From contig CACFZE010000006.1 in NCBI GenBank assembly GCA_902570695.1, forward strand, positions 1 to 64,000: a stretch of DNA of 64,000 bases, in the 5' to 3' direction. The notes below the pieces were generated by a model. It ran no database searches and was not told where the DNA came from. It saw only the letters and a list, made by a program, of their open reading frames with translations. Both the position numbers and the translations under genes were made by a program. Position 1 is the first letter of the stretch, and every line of letters begins with the position of its first letter. This document shows positions 54,094 through 61,895 of the stretch, in pieces. Source of the stretch: an uncultured Pelagibacteraceae bacterium. GTDB taxonomy: Bacteria > Pseudomonadota > Alphaproteobacteria > Pelagibacterales > Pelagibacteraceae.

Positions 54094-55238
54094 TGAAAAA
54101 ATCAAAAAGATCTGATGTTGATCCATTTATAGTAATGGATGTAATGGAATCAGCAAGAATTGCCGAAGAAAAAGGTAAAGATATAATTCATATGGAGGTA
54201 GGGCAGCCAGGAACACCAGCACCTAAGATTGCTAAAGATTATATTACAAATGAGATAAACAAAAACAATCTAGGTTATACAGTATCACTTGGTCTGCCAG
54301 CCCTAAGAGAGAAAATTTCAAAGCTATATGGAGATTGGTACAACTTAGATTTAAATCCAAATAGAATAGTAGTTACAACAGGCTCCTCTGGAGCTTTTAT
54401 ATTATCCTTTTCTGCACTATTTGATAGTGGAGACAGAGTTGGAATTGGTTCTCCAAGTTATCCTAGCTATAGACAAATACTAAAATCACTAAGTTTGGAA
54501 ACCGTAGATATTCAAACCAAACTTCAAAATAGATTTCAACCAGTTCCAGATGATATTACAGATAATAATTTAAATGGAATTCTTGTTGCATCACCTGCAA
54601 ATCCAACTGGGTCTATGTTAGATAAACAATCCTTAGAGAATTTAATTAATACTGCAAATGAGAACAATGTAAGCTTTATTAGTGATGAAATTTATCATGG
54701 AATTCAATATGAAAATAACCCAACTTCAGCTTTAGAGATTACAGATAATTGTTATGTAATTAATTCTTTTTCAAAATACTTTTCAATGACTGGTTGGCGA
54801 ATAGGCTGGATGGTTGTACCAGATGATCATGTTAGACAAGTAGAAAGACTTTCACAAAATTTGTTTGTTTGCCCTCCTCACGTAAGTCAAGTTACAGCTC
54901 TTGCTTCTTTAGATGCAAATGAAGAGTTACAATCGAATGTTGAGGTATATAAAAAAAATAGAGAGATACTTTTAGAAGAATTACCGAAGGCAGGATTAAA
55001 AAAGTTTTCACCACCTGATGGAGCTTTTTACATTTATGTTGATATATCTGAATATTCAAATGATAGCTTAGCTTTTTGTAAAAAAGTTTTAGATGAAGCA
55101 AATGTTGCTATAACACCAGGAATTGATTTTGATCAAAAAAGAGGAAATTCTACTATCCGATTCTCATATGCCAGAAGCACAAAAGATATAATTGAAGGTG
55201 CTAAGAGAATTAAAGATTTTATGTCTAAAAATTATTAA
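54090..55238 (+). CDS. Class I/II PLP aminotransferase (AspC-like)
   Basis: A 382-residue fold-type I aminotransferase. GQPGTPAPKIAKDYI at the N-terminus, TTGSSGAFILSFSALFD, SPANPTGSML, DEIYHGIQY, PLP lysine in NSFSKYFSMTGWRIGWM, and the substrate-carboxylate Arg in TIRFSYARS are present. Related to aspartate/alanine/aromatic aminotransferases. It ends the xsc-FAH-small protein operon. Cysteate or another amino-sulfonate is an attractive substrate, but this is inference. Confidence 0.88.
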   Translation: MMKKSKRSDVDPFIVMDVMESARIAEEKGKDIIHMEVGQPGTPAPKIAKDYITNEINKNNLGYTVSLGLPALREKISKLYGDWYNLDLNPNRIVVTTGSSGAFILSFSALFDSGDRVGIGSPSYPSYRQILKSLSLETVDIQTKLQNRFQPVPDDITDNNLNGILVASPANPTGSMLDKQSLENLINTANENNVSFISDEIYHGIQYENNPTSALEITDNCYVINSFSKYFSMTGWRIGWMVVPDDHVRQVERLSQNLFVCPPHVSQVTALASLDANEELQSNVEVYKKNREILLEELPKAGLKKFSPPDGAFYIYVDISEYSNDSLAFCKKVLDEANVAITPGIDFDQKRGNSTIRFSYARSTKDIIEGAKRIKDFMSKNY

Positions 55239-55239
55239 A

Positions 55240-55283
55240 AGGGGTCAGCTCAATTGGTTATTACCAAAAGAGCTCCCCTTTTT
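55240..55283. terminator. Strong bidirectional terminator
   Basis: GGGG (55241-55244) and AGCT (55247-55250) pair with AGCT (55271-55274) and CCCC (55275-55278). An inner TTGGT/ACCAA stem (55254-55267) extends the hairpin. T-runs follow on both strands, so it ends the xsc operon (+) and could end a minus transcript from the region beyond. Confidence 0.9.
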
Positions 55284-55480
55284 TATGCCATTTTGGCCAA
55301 ATCCATCAAATGGATTTAGTTTGTGTTATTTTTAATATGTGATATCTCACCAGCTAAGTGTCAGGTGGCGTTATTCTAAGCATTTGCACCTCCTTCACTT
55401 ATAAAAATAAGTTTTAGGTAGGTTGTATTCAACAAATTTATTTCTATTTTTTATAAATATATTATTTGAATACAACCTGT
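55284..55480 (-). ncRNA. Candidate structured RNA or leader on the minus strand
   Basis: This gene-free region has stacked inverted repeats: 13-bp AGGTTGTATTCAA (55420-55432) with its complement at 55466-55478, ACTTAT/ATAAGT (55397-55412), and AAATCCAT/ATGGATTT (55299-55317). On the minus strand it carries a perfect Shine-Dalgarno (55387-55395) before a 9-codon frame, and it runs into a terminator at 55283-55240. No known RNA family was recognised. Strand and existence are inference. 55481-55586 shows nothing recognisable. Confidence 0.45.
55354..55383 (-). other. Nine-codon mini-ORF with consensus Shine-Dalgarno
   Basis: ATG (55383-55381) opens MLRITPPDT and stops at TAG. It is preceded by AAGGAGGTG with good spacing. 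The AGGTG of the ribosome site can pair with CACCT inside the ORF, and that CACC can instead pair with GGTG just after it, so the two folds compete, as in a leader-peptide or attenuator device. Confidence 0.4.
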
Positions 55481-55586
55481 CTCTTTAGTAGATTCTCGAT
55501 ATTAAAATAATTAAAATATTCCCAAACTCTTAAATGAAACTTATGTCACAGAGACAGATAATAAATATATTTGTAATTAAAATCTC

Positions 55587-55778
55587 ATGAAAACAATATT
55601 TGTTATTGGATCAAAAAAACATACTTTGAAGTACACAAGAAAAATGCCCGAAGGTGAAGTTAAGAAAATGAAATCTTTTGTTACAAACAAAGGACAAAAA
55701 CTTGAAAAAACTTCAAAATTTAAAATTTTAAAAGTCTCAGACGACAAAACTTCAAGAACTTTCAAAATCAGTCTTTAA
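55587..55778 (+). CDS. Small basic protein of unknown function
   Basis: A 63-residue Lys-rich protein (MKTIFVIGSKKHTLKYTRKM at the start) that appears to form a small beta-rich domain. It lies 8 nt before the photolyase. The sequence has a protein-like mix of residues, but no family was recognised. An opposite-strand frame of similar length (55577-55765) is treated as its shadow. Confidence 0.55.
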   Translation: MKTIFVIGSKKHTLKYTRKMPEGEVKKMKSFVTNKGQKLEKTSKFKILKVSDDKTSRTFKISL

Positions 55779-55786
55779 TTATTAAA

Positions 55787-57244
55787 ATGAACAAAATCGT
55801 ATGGTTCAGGAACGATCTACGTGTATCTAATAATGATGCATTTAATGAGGCTCTAAAATCAGGAAAGATTTTACCAATTTACATATTTGATAAAGAATAT
55901 CACAAATTACCTACATCAAGCTCATTCCATTTAGATTTTTTAAAATCATCATTAGATGATTTATCAAAAACACTAAGTGAAAAATATAATGCTAAACTCA
56001 ATATATATTATGGAGATACATTAGAAATTTTAAGTCATTTAACTGATAAATTTAAAATAAATGAGGTTTATTCAAATATAATATTCAAGAACATGTATAT
56101 AACTAACTTAGATAAAGAAGTTAGTTTTTTATTTAAAGAAAAAAATATTAACTGGAAAATATCAAATCAATTTGGCGTTCAACTAAATCATAGAATTAGA
56201 AATAAATGGTCATATAATTGGAATAAATTCATAGATAGTGAAAGCGTTAATTCGAATTTAAATTGCGAGTTTATTCCAGATAATTATGTAGAGGATTTAT
56301 CGAAAATAGAAACAAACGATTTAGAAAATGGAAAAATTCAAATTGGTGGAAGACAAAACGCACTTCAACTATTAGATTCTTTCCTTACCGATAGATCAGA
56401 AAATTACCAAAAAGAAATGTCTTCGCCGATAACAGGAGAAACTTCTTGTTCTAGATTAAGCCCTCATATTGCATTCGGAAATATTTCTATTAAAGAAATT
56501 TTTAAAAAAACTAACGATAAGTTAAAATCCAATTTATCTTTTTCAAAAAAGAGATCCTTAATTGCTTTTAAAAGTCGATTAGCCTGGCACTGTCATTTTA
56601 TTCAAAAGTTATATGATGAACCAGAAATTGAATTTAGAAATATGAATAGTGCTTATAATGGAATAAGAGAAAATGATTTTAATGAAGATTATCATTTAGC
56701 ATGGAAAAATGGAAATACTGGTTACCCATTTGTTGACGCTTGCATGAGGTATCTTAGAACTAATGGATGGATTAATTTTAGAATGAGAGCAATGTTAGTT
56801 TCATTTGCGTCTTATCAATTATGGCTTGATTGGAAAAAAACATCAAAACATTTAGCAAAATTATTTACAGATTATGAGCCAGGTATTCATTATTCACAAT
56901 TTCAAATGCAATCAGGAACAACAGGAATAAACTCAATAAGAATTTACAATCCAATTAAACAATCAATTGATCAAGATTCTACAGGAGATTTTATAAAAAA
57001 ATGGGTTCCAGAATTAAAAAATGTTCCAGGAAAATTAGTTCATGAACCATGGAAATTAACATTCATTGAACAAAAGGGAATAAATTTAGAAATTGGTAAA
57101 GATTATCCTTCACCAATAGTTGATAATAAAATATCAACAAAGATTGCGAAAGAAAAAATTTGGAGTGTTAAGAAAACAACAGAAGCAAAAGTTATTTCAG
57201 CTGAAGTATTAAAAAAACACGCTAGTTTATCTCAAAGAAGATAA
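55787..57244 (+). CDS. phrB: Deoxyribodipyrimidine photolyase / cryptochrome family
   Basis: A 485-residue photolyase. The N-terminal antenna-binding domain starts IVWFRNDLRVSNNDAF. The FAD domain has SRLSPHIAFGNIS, NTGYPFVDACMRYLRTNGW, RMRAMLVSFASYQLWLDW, and NSIRIYNPIKQS. It repairs UV-made pyrimidine dimers using light, expected for a surface-ocean cell. Cryptochrome-like signalling cannot be excluded from sequence alone. Confidence 0.93.
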   Translation: MNKIVWFRNDLRVSNNDAFNEALKSGKILPIYIFDKEYHKLPTSSSFHLDFLKSSLDDLSKTLSEKYNAKLNIYYGDTLEILSHLTDKFKINEVYSNIIFKNMYITNLDKEVSFLFKEKNINWKISNQFGVQLNHRIRNKWSYNWNKFIDSESVNSNLNCEFIPDNYVEDLSKIETNDLENGKIQIGGRQNALQLLDSFLTDRSENYQKEMSSPITGETSCSRLSPHIAFGNISIKEIFKKTNDKLKSNLSFSKKRSLIAFKSRLAWHCHFIQKLYDEPEIEFRNMNSAYNGIRENDFNEDYHLAWKNGNTGYPFVDACMRYLRTNGWINFRMRAMLVSFASYQLWLDWKKTSKHLAKLFTDYEPGIHYSQFQMQSGTTGINSIRIYNPIKQSIDQDSTGDFIKKWVPELKNVPGKLVHEPWKLTFIEQKGINLEIGKDYPSPIVDNKISTKIAKEKIWSVKKTTEAKVISAEVLKKHASLSQRR

Positions 57245-57247
57245 AAT

Positions 57248-57385
57248 TTAATTACCGTAAGGTATTCCAACTAATTTTCCATTTTCATTATAAAAATAAA
57301 AAAAGTTCGGGTTTATAGCCTTAGGCTTTTTTGAAAGCTTTTTAGATTTATTTATTGATTTATTTTTTTTTAATTTACGTTTCAC
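57248..57385 (-). CDS. Small basic protein with conserved-looking C-terminus (GTG start)
   Basis: A 45-residue frame opening at GTG. A very basic first half (KRKLKKNKSINKSKKLSKK) is followed by a well-formed tail NPNFFYFYNENGKLVGIPYG. It fills the gap after the photolyase, convergent with it. The tail looks like a real small beta hairpin; no family known. The remaining 57386-57496 shows no feature. Confidence 0.45.
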   Translation of the reverse strand: MKRKLKKNKSINKSKKLSKKPKAINPNFFYFYNENGKLVGIPYGN

Positions 57386-57496
57386 AAGTTCTTAATACTA
57401 AAATAAATAAGGTAAACTATTGATAACTTTTCAACCCAGATATGCATTTATTCTTAATCAACAAATTCAAATTAAGTATATCTATTCATTTACCTT

Positions 57497-60088
57497 ATGA
57501 AATTATCTGAATTATTCGAGCAAAATGGCTTTGATTTAGGAAATCTAAAAGAATCTTTTGATTTAATAGATGGAATATCAAAACATATAATAGCTGAAAG
57601 TGATGAGGTTTTAGCAAAGCAGCATCAAATTTCAGAAAACATTTATTTTTTAATTAAAGGCAAAGCTACATTTACTAAGTATTTTGAAACAAAATCTATA
57701 ACCTTTGCGAAAATAACAAAGCCTGCAACACCATTAGGTATATCTGGACTTAATCAACCCAATAGATTTATGGGTGAAATATTTATTGAAGGTGGAACAG
57801 AATATATCTCGATAAAACTAGATGATTTAAGAGATTTACAACAAAAAAATAGTAAACTTATATCAACATTATACTCAGCCATTTCGTTTTTTTCATTCCA
57901 ACTGCTTGTCTCTTCAAGAAATTTAAACACTTTGTATAAAGATGATGAAATACAAATTTCACCAGGCATCCCATCAGAAAAAAGTATTACAAATATACAT
58001 AGAATTAAATCTGCTACTTTTTTTTCTACACTTACTGATGGTGACTTAGAAAATTTTATTAAATTAGGTAATATTAAGATGTATTCATCAAATCAATATA
58101 TAGTTAAAGAGGGAGATACTTCTAAAGGTTTAAAGATATTATTAAGTGGTAAAGTTGATGGCTTATTCCATAACTTTATTAATGGCAAAATAAGAAGAAA
58201 TTTTAGAACACTAACTAGAGCTGGCATTGCTCTAACTTTATCTTCTGGAAAAGGAGATTTTTTTAATCCATATACAATTAAATCTACTAGGGATACAAAA
58301 GTTTTACATATTTCTAACGAAGCACTTGAAAATCTGATTATTTCTGACCCTGAATTATCAATAAAGATTTTCAAAAGACAATTGTGGCAGCTAGGACGTT
58401 TCCAACAAAGTGCAACTGGTCTAACAAAATATTCAGCAGAAAACGAATTAGAATTTGTTAATTTATTATTGAAAGATAATACTGCAAGAATACCTGCTAG
58501 TTCTAAGTTATATAGTATTCCACATTTATTGAAGAGCACTCATACTTATGCAATGGCATTTGATGTTGTATACGAACTAATTATCAAAGGAAATGAGATA
58601 GAAAAATCATTATCTAGTCTAATAAAAGATACCTTAAATAATTTAGAAAGAGAATCTCGTTTCCACAGCCAATTAAATATTATTTATAATAGAGTTTCAA
58701 ATTCTTCTAGTAATTCAGATAAAACAAAATTAAGAGAGTTAACCAATTCAAATTTCACAAAAGCTTTTGATAATGTTAAATATGTAATTAAGGGTTGGGA
58801 AAATTTGCCAGATGAACCAACAAATATTTTTTTCTACAATCACTTAGCAGCTATAGATGATAATCAACTTGCAAATGGGCATTCATTTTCAATCGACAGT
58901 CATTTCATCAGTTCAAAAATATTATATCCAAAATATAATGATGGAGGCCAACGTATCGTTAGAACAAGTCGGAACACAGAATTTTGGAGATATAATTATT
59001 ATGAAAATTTAGATTACATTTTTGTTCATACCCCAGAGTCTGATAAGTTGGACGAAAGCGAAGAGGAAAAGAAATTAAGAAAACAAAAGCTTTTTGATGA
59101 AGCTCAAAAGGTATTTAATCAAAAACAACCGATTGTAATTGCACCCGAAGGAACATCAGAAACAGAAGATAATAAAACAATAACATCTCCAGGACCATTT
59201 AAAGCTGGAGCATTTAATCTTGCATTTAAACTTAATCCTAAACCAAAACTTATTCCAATTGCACTTGCTAATTTTGATTATCCAGTTTCTAAAACAATAT
59301 ATTCAGCAGTTATTAAGGAGCCAATAATTATAAGTGATCATATCAAAGATCCAGAAAATCAAGATGAAATGAAAAGTTTCTTAGATAATTACAGAACTAA
59401 GTTTAGATCTTATGTGGAAGAAGCTATTGATTTGGCAAAAAATGTTCAAGACAACTTAGATAAAATAGAAAATTTAAAAACCAATGTAAATTTAGTTAGT
59501 CCAGTTGAAGAAGAGTTTGAATTAGATGTTAGAGAATTAGAACATAATTCTTTTCAACAGACAAAAACAAATAACAGTGTTGCCTTGTATGGAAGTTCAA
59601 CTTTTAAAATGTGGGATAATGCTAAAAACGATTTATCAATAAATAATCTTTATAATTTAGGTTTTGGGGGTTCAACCTTAGTCTCTTGTAGAAGATATTT
59701 TGATAGATTGGTTGCTCCCTTAAACCCATCTAATCTTTTCTTTTATGCTGGAGACAATGATATCGGTTATGGAATGGATAGTGATGAATTATTAAAAGAA
59801 TTTTCATTGTTTTCTAATCAAGTTGAAGAAAAATTGCCAAAAGCAAAATGTTTTTTTATTTCAATTAAACCTAGTCCTTTTAGAAGGGATCTTATGACAA
59901 CAATTTTAGATGCGAATTCAAAGATAAAAAAACACTTAACCAATTTAAAAATGTGGGATTATGTTGATATTACAACACCAATGATAAATGCCGGTTATGA
60001 TAAGTTTTATGATGAAGATCCACTACATATGAATGAACTTGGATATAGCTTGTTAAGTAAGCTTGTAAGAGACAAAATTTATAACTAA
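57497..60088 (+). CDS. cNMP-binding / PlsC acyltransferase / SGNH hydrolase fusion
   Basis: An 863-residue multidomain protein. Two cyclic-nucleotide-binding-like domains span about 20-130 and 175-300 (EGDTSKGLKILLSGKVDG in the second). A PlsC-type acyltransferase spans about 420-640 with the HX4D motif in NHLAAID (His449, Asp454) and PEGTS (550-554). An SGNH hydrolase is C-terminal, 690-863: Ser701 in YGSSTF, Gly in GFGGST, Asn754 in AGDND, and Asp841/His844 in DPLHMNE. All catalytic residues appear intact. No signal peptide or clear membrane helix. It probably edits or makes acyl-lipids under nucleotide control; substrate unknown. Confidence 0.85.
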   Translation: MKLSELFEQNGFDLGNLKESFDLIDGISKHIIAESDEVLAKQHQISENIYFLIKGKATFTKYFETKSITFAKITKPATPLGISGLNQPNRFMGEIFIEGGTEYISIKLDDLRDLQQKNSKLISTLYSAISFFSFQLLVSSRNLNTLYKDDEIQISPGIPSEKSITNIHRIKSATFFSTLTDGDLENFIKLGNIKMYSSNQYIVKEGDTSKGLKILLSGKVDGLFHNFINGKIRRNFRTLTRAGIALTLSSGKGDFFNPYTIKSTRDTKVLHISNEALENLIISDPELSIKIFKRQLWQLGRFQQSATGLTKYSAENELEFVNLLLKDNTARIPASSKLYSIPHLLKSTHTYAMAFDVVYELIIKGNEIEKSLSSLIKDTLNNLERESRFHSQLNIIYNRVSNSSSNSDKTKLRELTNSNFTKAFDNVKYVIKGWENLPDEPTNIFFYNHLAAIDDNQLANGHSFSIDSHFISSKILYPKYNDGGQRIVRTSRNTEFWRYNYYENLDYIFVHTPESDKLDESEEEKKLRKQKLFDEAQKVFNQKQPIVIAPEGTSETEDNKTITSPGPFKAGAFNLAFKLNPKPKLIPIALANFDYPVSKTIYSAVIKEPIIISDHIKDPENQDEMKSFLDNYRTKFRSYVEEAIDLAKNVQDNLDKIENLKTNVNLVSPVEEEFELDVRELEHNSFQQTKTNNSVALYGSSTFKMWDNAKNDLSINNLYNLGFGGSTLVSCRRYFDRLVAPLNPSNLFFYAGDNDIGYGMDSDELLKEFSLFSNQVEEKLPKAKCFFISIKPSPFRRDLMTTILDANSKIKKHLTNLKMWDYVDITTPMINAGYDKFYDEDPLHMNELGYSLLSKLVRDKIYN

Positions 60089-60097
60089 TATTTTTTA

Positions 60098-60649
60098 ATG
60101 AGTTTTAAAAAATATCTATGGAAATGTAGATTGTTAGTTCTTAGTACACCTAATTACAGTCATCCGGAATATAAAAGATCAAAAGATTTGTATCAAAAAG
60201 ACATCAAAGGCTTTCACAAAAGATATATAAAATTAGTTACGAAATTAGATAAATCAAAAAAATTTAAAATTACTTTAATTGGTTTTGATGGCACAAAAAA
60301 AATTGAGTTAGATAAAATATATACAAAAAAAATCTTTGAAATAGTCGATAAAATGCCAATGAATAAATTAATCAAAGATAAAAAGTTTAAACCATTAAAT
60401 CTTTCTTTATTTTCAGATTATAAGCCAGAGACAACCTTAAAAGGCTTAGGTTTTAAAGATAAAGAAAAGGCATTGTTTACTGTTTTAGCTATAAAAAAAA
60501 GACAAATAAAATACCAAGTAAATGTTATTGCAACTATGCTAGGTAGAGCAAAAAATCATCCGAATAAAACAAAAGACATGAATGATGCCATAATAGTTTT
60601 TAAAAAATGGATGGAAAATTATAAAAGGAATAAAAAAAATGAAAAATAA
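60098..60649 (+). CDS. DUF4174-like protein with extra C-terminal region
   Basis: A 183-residue basic protein. The first 95 residues (YLWKCRLLVLSTPNYSHPEY, then ITLIGFDGTKKIEL and VDKMPMNKLI) resemble DUF4174, a thioredoxin-like family. The last ~60 residues (VNVIATMLGRAKNHPNKTKD, then IIVFKKWMENYK) look like a separate helical segment. There is no signal peptide. It overlaps the pilin-like gene by 11 nt. Confidence 0.6.
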   Translation: MSFKKYLWKCRLLVLSTPNYSHPEYKRSKDLYQKDIKGFHKRYIKLVTKLDKSKKFKITLIGFDGTKKIELDKIYTKKIFEIVDKMPMNKLIKDKKFKPLNLSLFSDYKPETTLKGLGFKDKEKALFTVLAIKKRQIKYQVNVIATMLGRAKNHPNKTKDMNDAIIVFKKWMENYKRNKKNEK

Positions 60650-61157
60650 AGGCTTTACATTAATAGAACTATTAGTTGTTGTAGCTATCATTGGTATCTT
60701 AGCTGCTGTAGGTGTAGTTGCTTATAGTGGTTATACCAGTGGTGCGAAGGTTAGTACAACTAAAGCAAATTTTGAAATGATAAAAAAATATATGTCTGCT
60801 GAAATTTTAAAATGTGAGATTGGTGAAAGTACAATAATGAAAAGATCTAATGGTAGTGGTGTAGCATGTTCTGGTATAACTTATGGTAAGATTATACCTC
60901 ATTTGCAACAACTTTTTAATACTGATGAGAAATTGAAAAGTGTTTATACAGACTTAACTTATGTGAGAAATACAGGACCATCAACAAATTCTAGCAGTAT
61001 TGGATCTATTCATCTTAACGGTATTTCTCATGATAGTACATTTAATCCAGGAATTAAACCTGCACTAAAAAATAATGATATTAGATTGAGTACATGCTTT
61101 AAAGAACCCTGCACTGACTCAAAAAATAATTTGTATTATGTAGTAGTAATAGACTAG
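60639..61157 (+). CDS. Type IV pilin-like protein A
   Basis: A 172-residue prepilin. The leader MKNKG precedes FTLIELLVVVAIIGILAAVG, the classic class III signal with Glu5 of the mature protein. A C-terminal Cys pair in STCFKEPCTDS may form the D-loop. It is paralogous to the next gene. No pilus assembly genes (pilB, pilC, pilQ, pilD) are in the window, so processing must use distant genes. Confidence 0.92.
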   Translation: MKNKGFTLIELLVVVAIIGILAAVGVVAYSGYTSGAKVSTTKANFEMIKKYMSAEILKCEIGESTIMKRSNGSGVACSGITYGKIIPHLQQLFNTDEKLKSVYTDLTYVRNTGPSTNSSSIGSIHLNGISHDSTFNPGIKPALKNNDIRLSTCFKEPCTDSKNNLYYVVVID

Positions 61158-61166
61158 ATTTATTTA

Positions 61167-61652
61167 ATGAAAAATAAAGGCTTTACATTAATAGAACTTT
61201 TAGTCGTCGTAGCCATAATAGGTATTCTAGCTGCAGTAGGAGTTGTTGCTTACAGTGGATATACGAGTGGTGCTAAAAAAGCTGCAGCAAACGCCAATCA
61301 TAAAGCAGTCGTTAAATATATTACGAATGAAATAATGAAATGTAATATAGGCGAGAGCAAAGCTATGAATAATAATTTAGACTGTTCAAAACAAGGCACT
61401 TATAATTGGAAAGATGATGTCGCAGATGCAGTTGAACAATCTCTATCTGATTTTAAAAATCCATATGATACATCAAAATCATCAGTCACTCATGGGGGAG
61501 GTATGCAAAATGACAGTGACGTAGGTTATAATAGAGTAATGACTCCAGGCACGAATGTTCAAGTGCTTACTTGTGTTAAAACACCATGCACAGGCGCACA
61601 ATGTAAAATGCCAAATCATTCGTGCAGCAGTATTATAGAAATAAATTACTAA
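61167..61652 (+). CDS. Type IV pilin-like protein B
   Basis: A 161-residue prepilin whose first 37 residues equal those of protein A, while the globular parts differ strongly. It has Cys pairs LTCVKTPCTGAQC and NHSCSS at the C-terminus, more than in A. It starts 9 nt after A and is followed 1 nt later by a small membrane protein. Pilin subunit or pseudopilin; competence, adhesion or secretion roles are all possible. Confidence 0.92.
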   Translation: MKNKGFTLIELLVVVAIIGILAAVGVVAYSGYTSGAKKAAANANHKAVVKYITNEIMKCNIGESKAMNNNLDCSKQGTYNWKDDVADAVEQSLSDFKNPYDTSKSSVTHGGGMQNDSDVGYNRVMTPGTNVQVLTCVKTPCTGAQCKMPNHSCSSIIEINY

Positions 61653-61653
61653 A

Positions 61654-61851
61654 ATGATTGAATTCTTATTTAAAGTATCACTACTAATTCTTGGTTTAAT
61701 AGTAATTAGGTTTGGCATCATTCAGATCAGAAAGTATAAAAAGGGAGAAATTAGATCAAAGAATAATATTTTTAGTCAAATCTCATTTTTAATTTTCTTT
61801 GCTGCAATTATAGGGTTAGTTATTTATTCAATTTTAGGCTTACTTGAGTAA
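61654..61851 (+). CDS. Small two-helix membrane protein
   Basis: A 65-residue protein with helices LFKVSLLILGLIVIRFGII and ISFLIFFAAIIGLVIYSILG joined by a basic loop (RKYKKGEIRSKNN). It begins 1 nt after pilin B, so it is likely made with it. Possibly a pilus accessory protein; no family known. Confidence 0.65.
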   Translation: MIEFLFKVSLLILGLIVIRFGIIQIRKYKKGEIRSKNNIFSQISFLIFFAAIIGLVIYSILGLLE

Positions 61852-61895
61852 GCTAATTTATCTCATATATTAATTTTTAAATTCTAATAAAGAGC

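Noticed and set aside
58093..58539. 148-codon minus-strand frame
   Set aside because: Antisense to the second cNMP-binding domain of the fusion protein; no motif or ribosome site.
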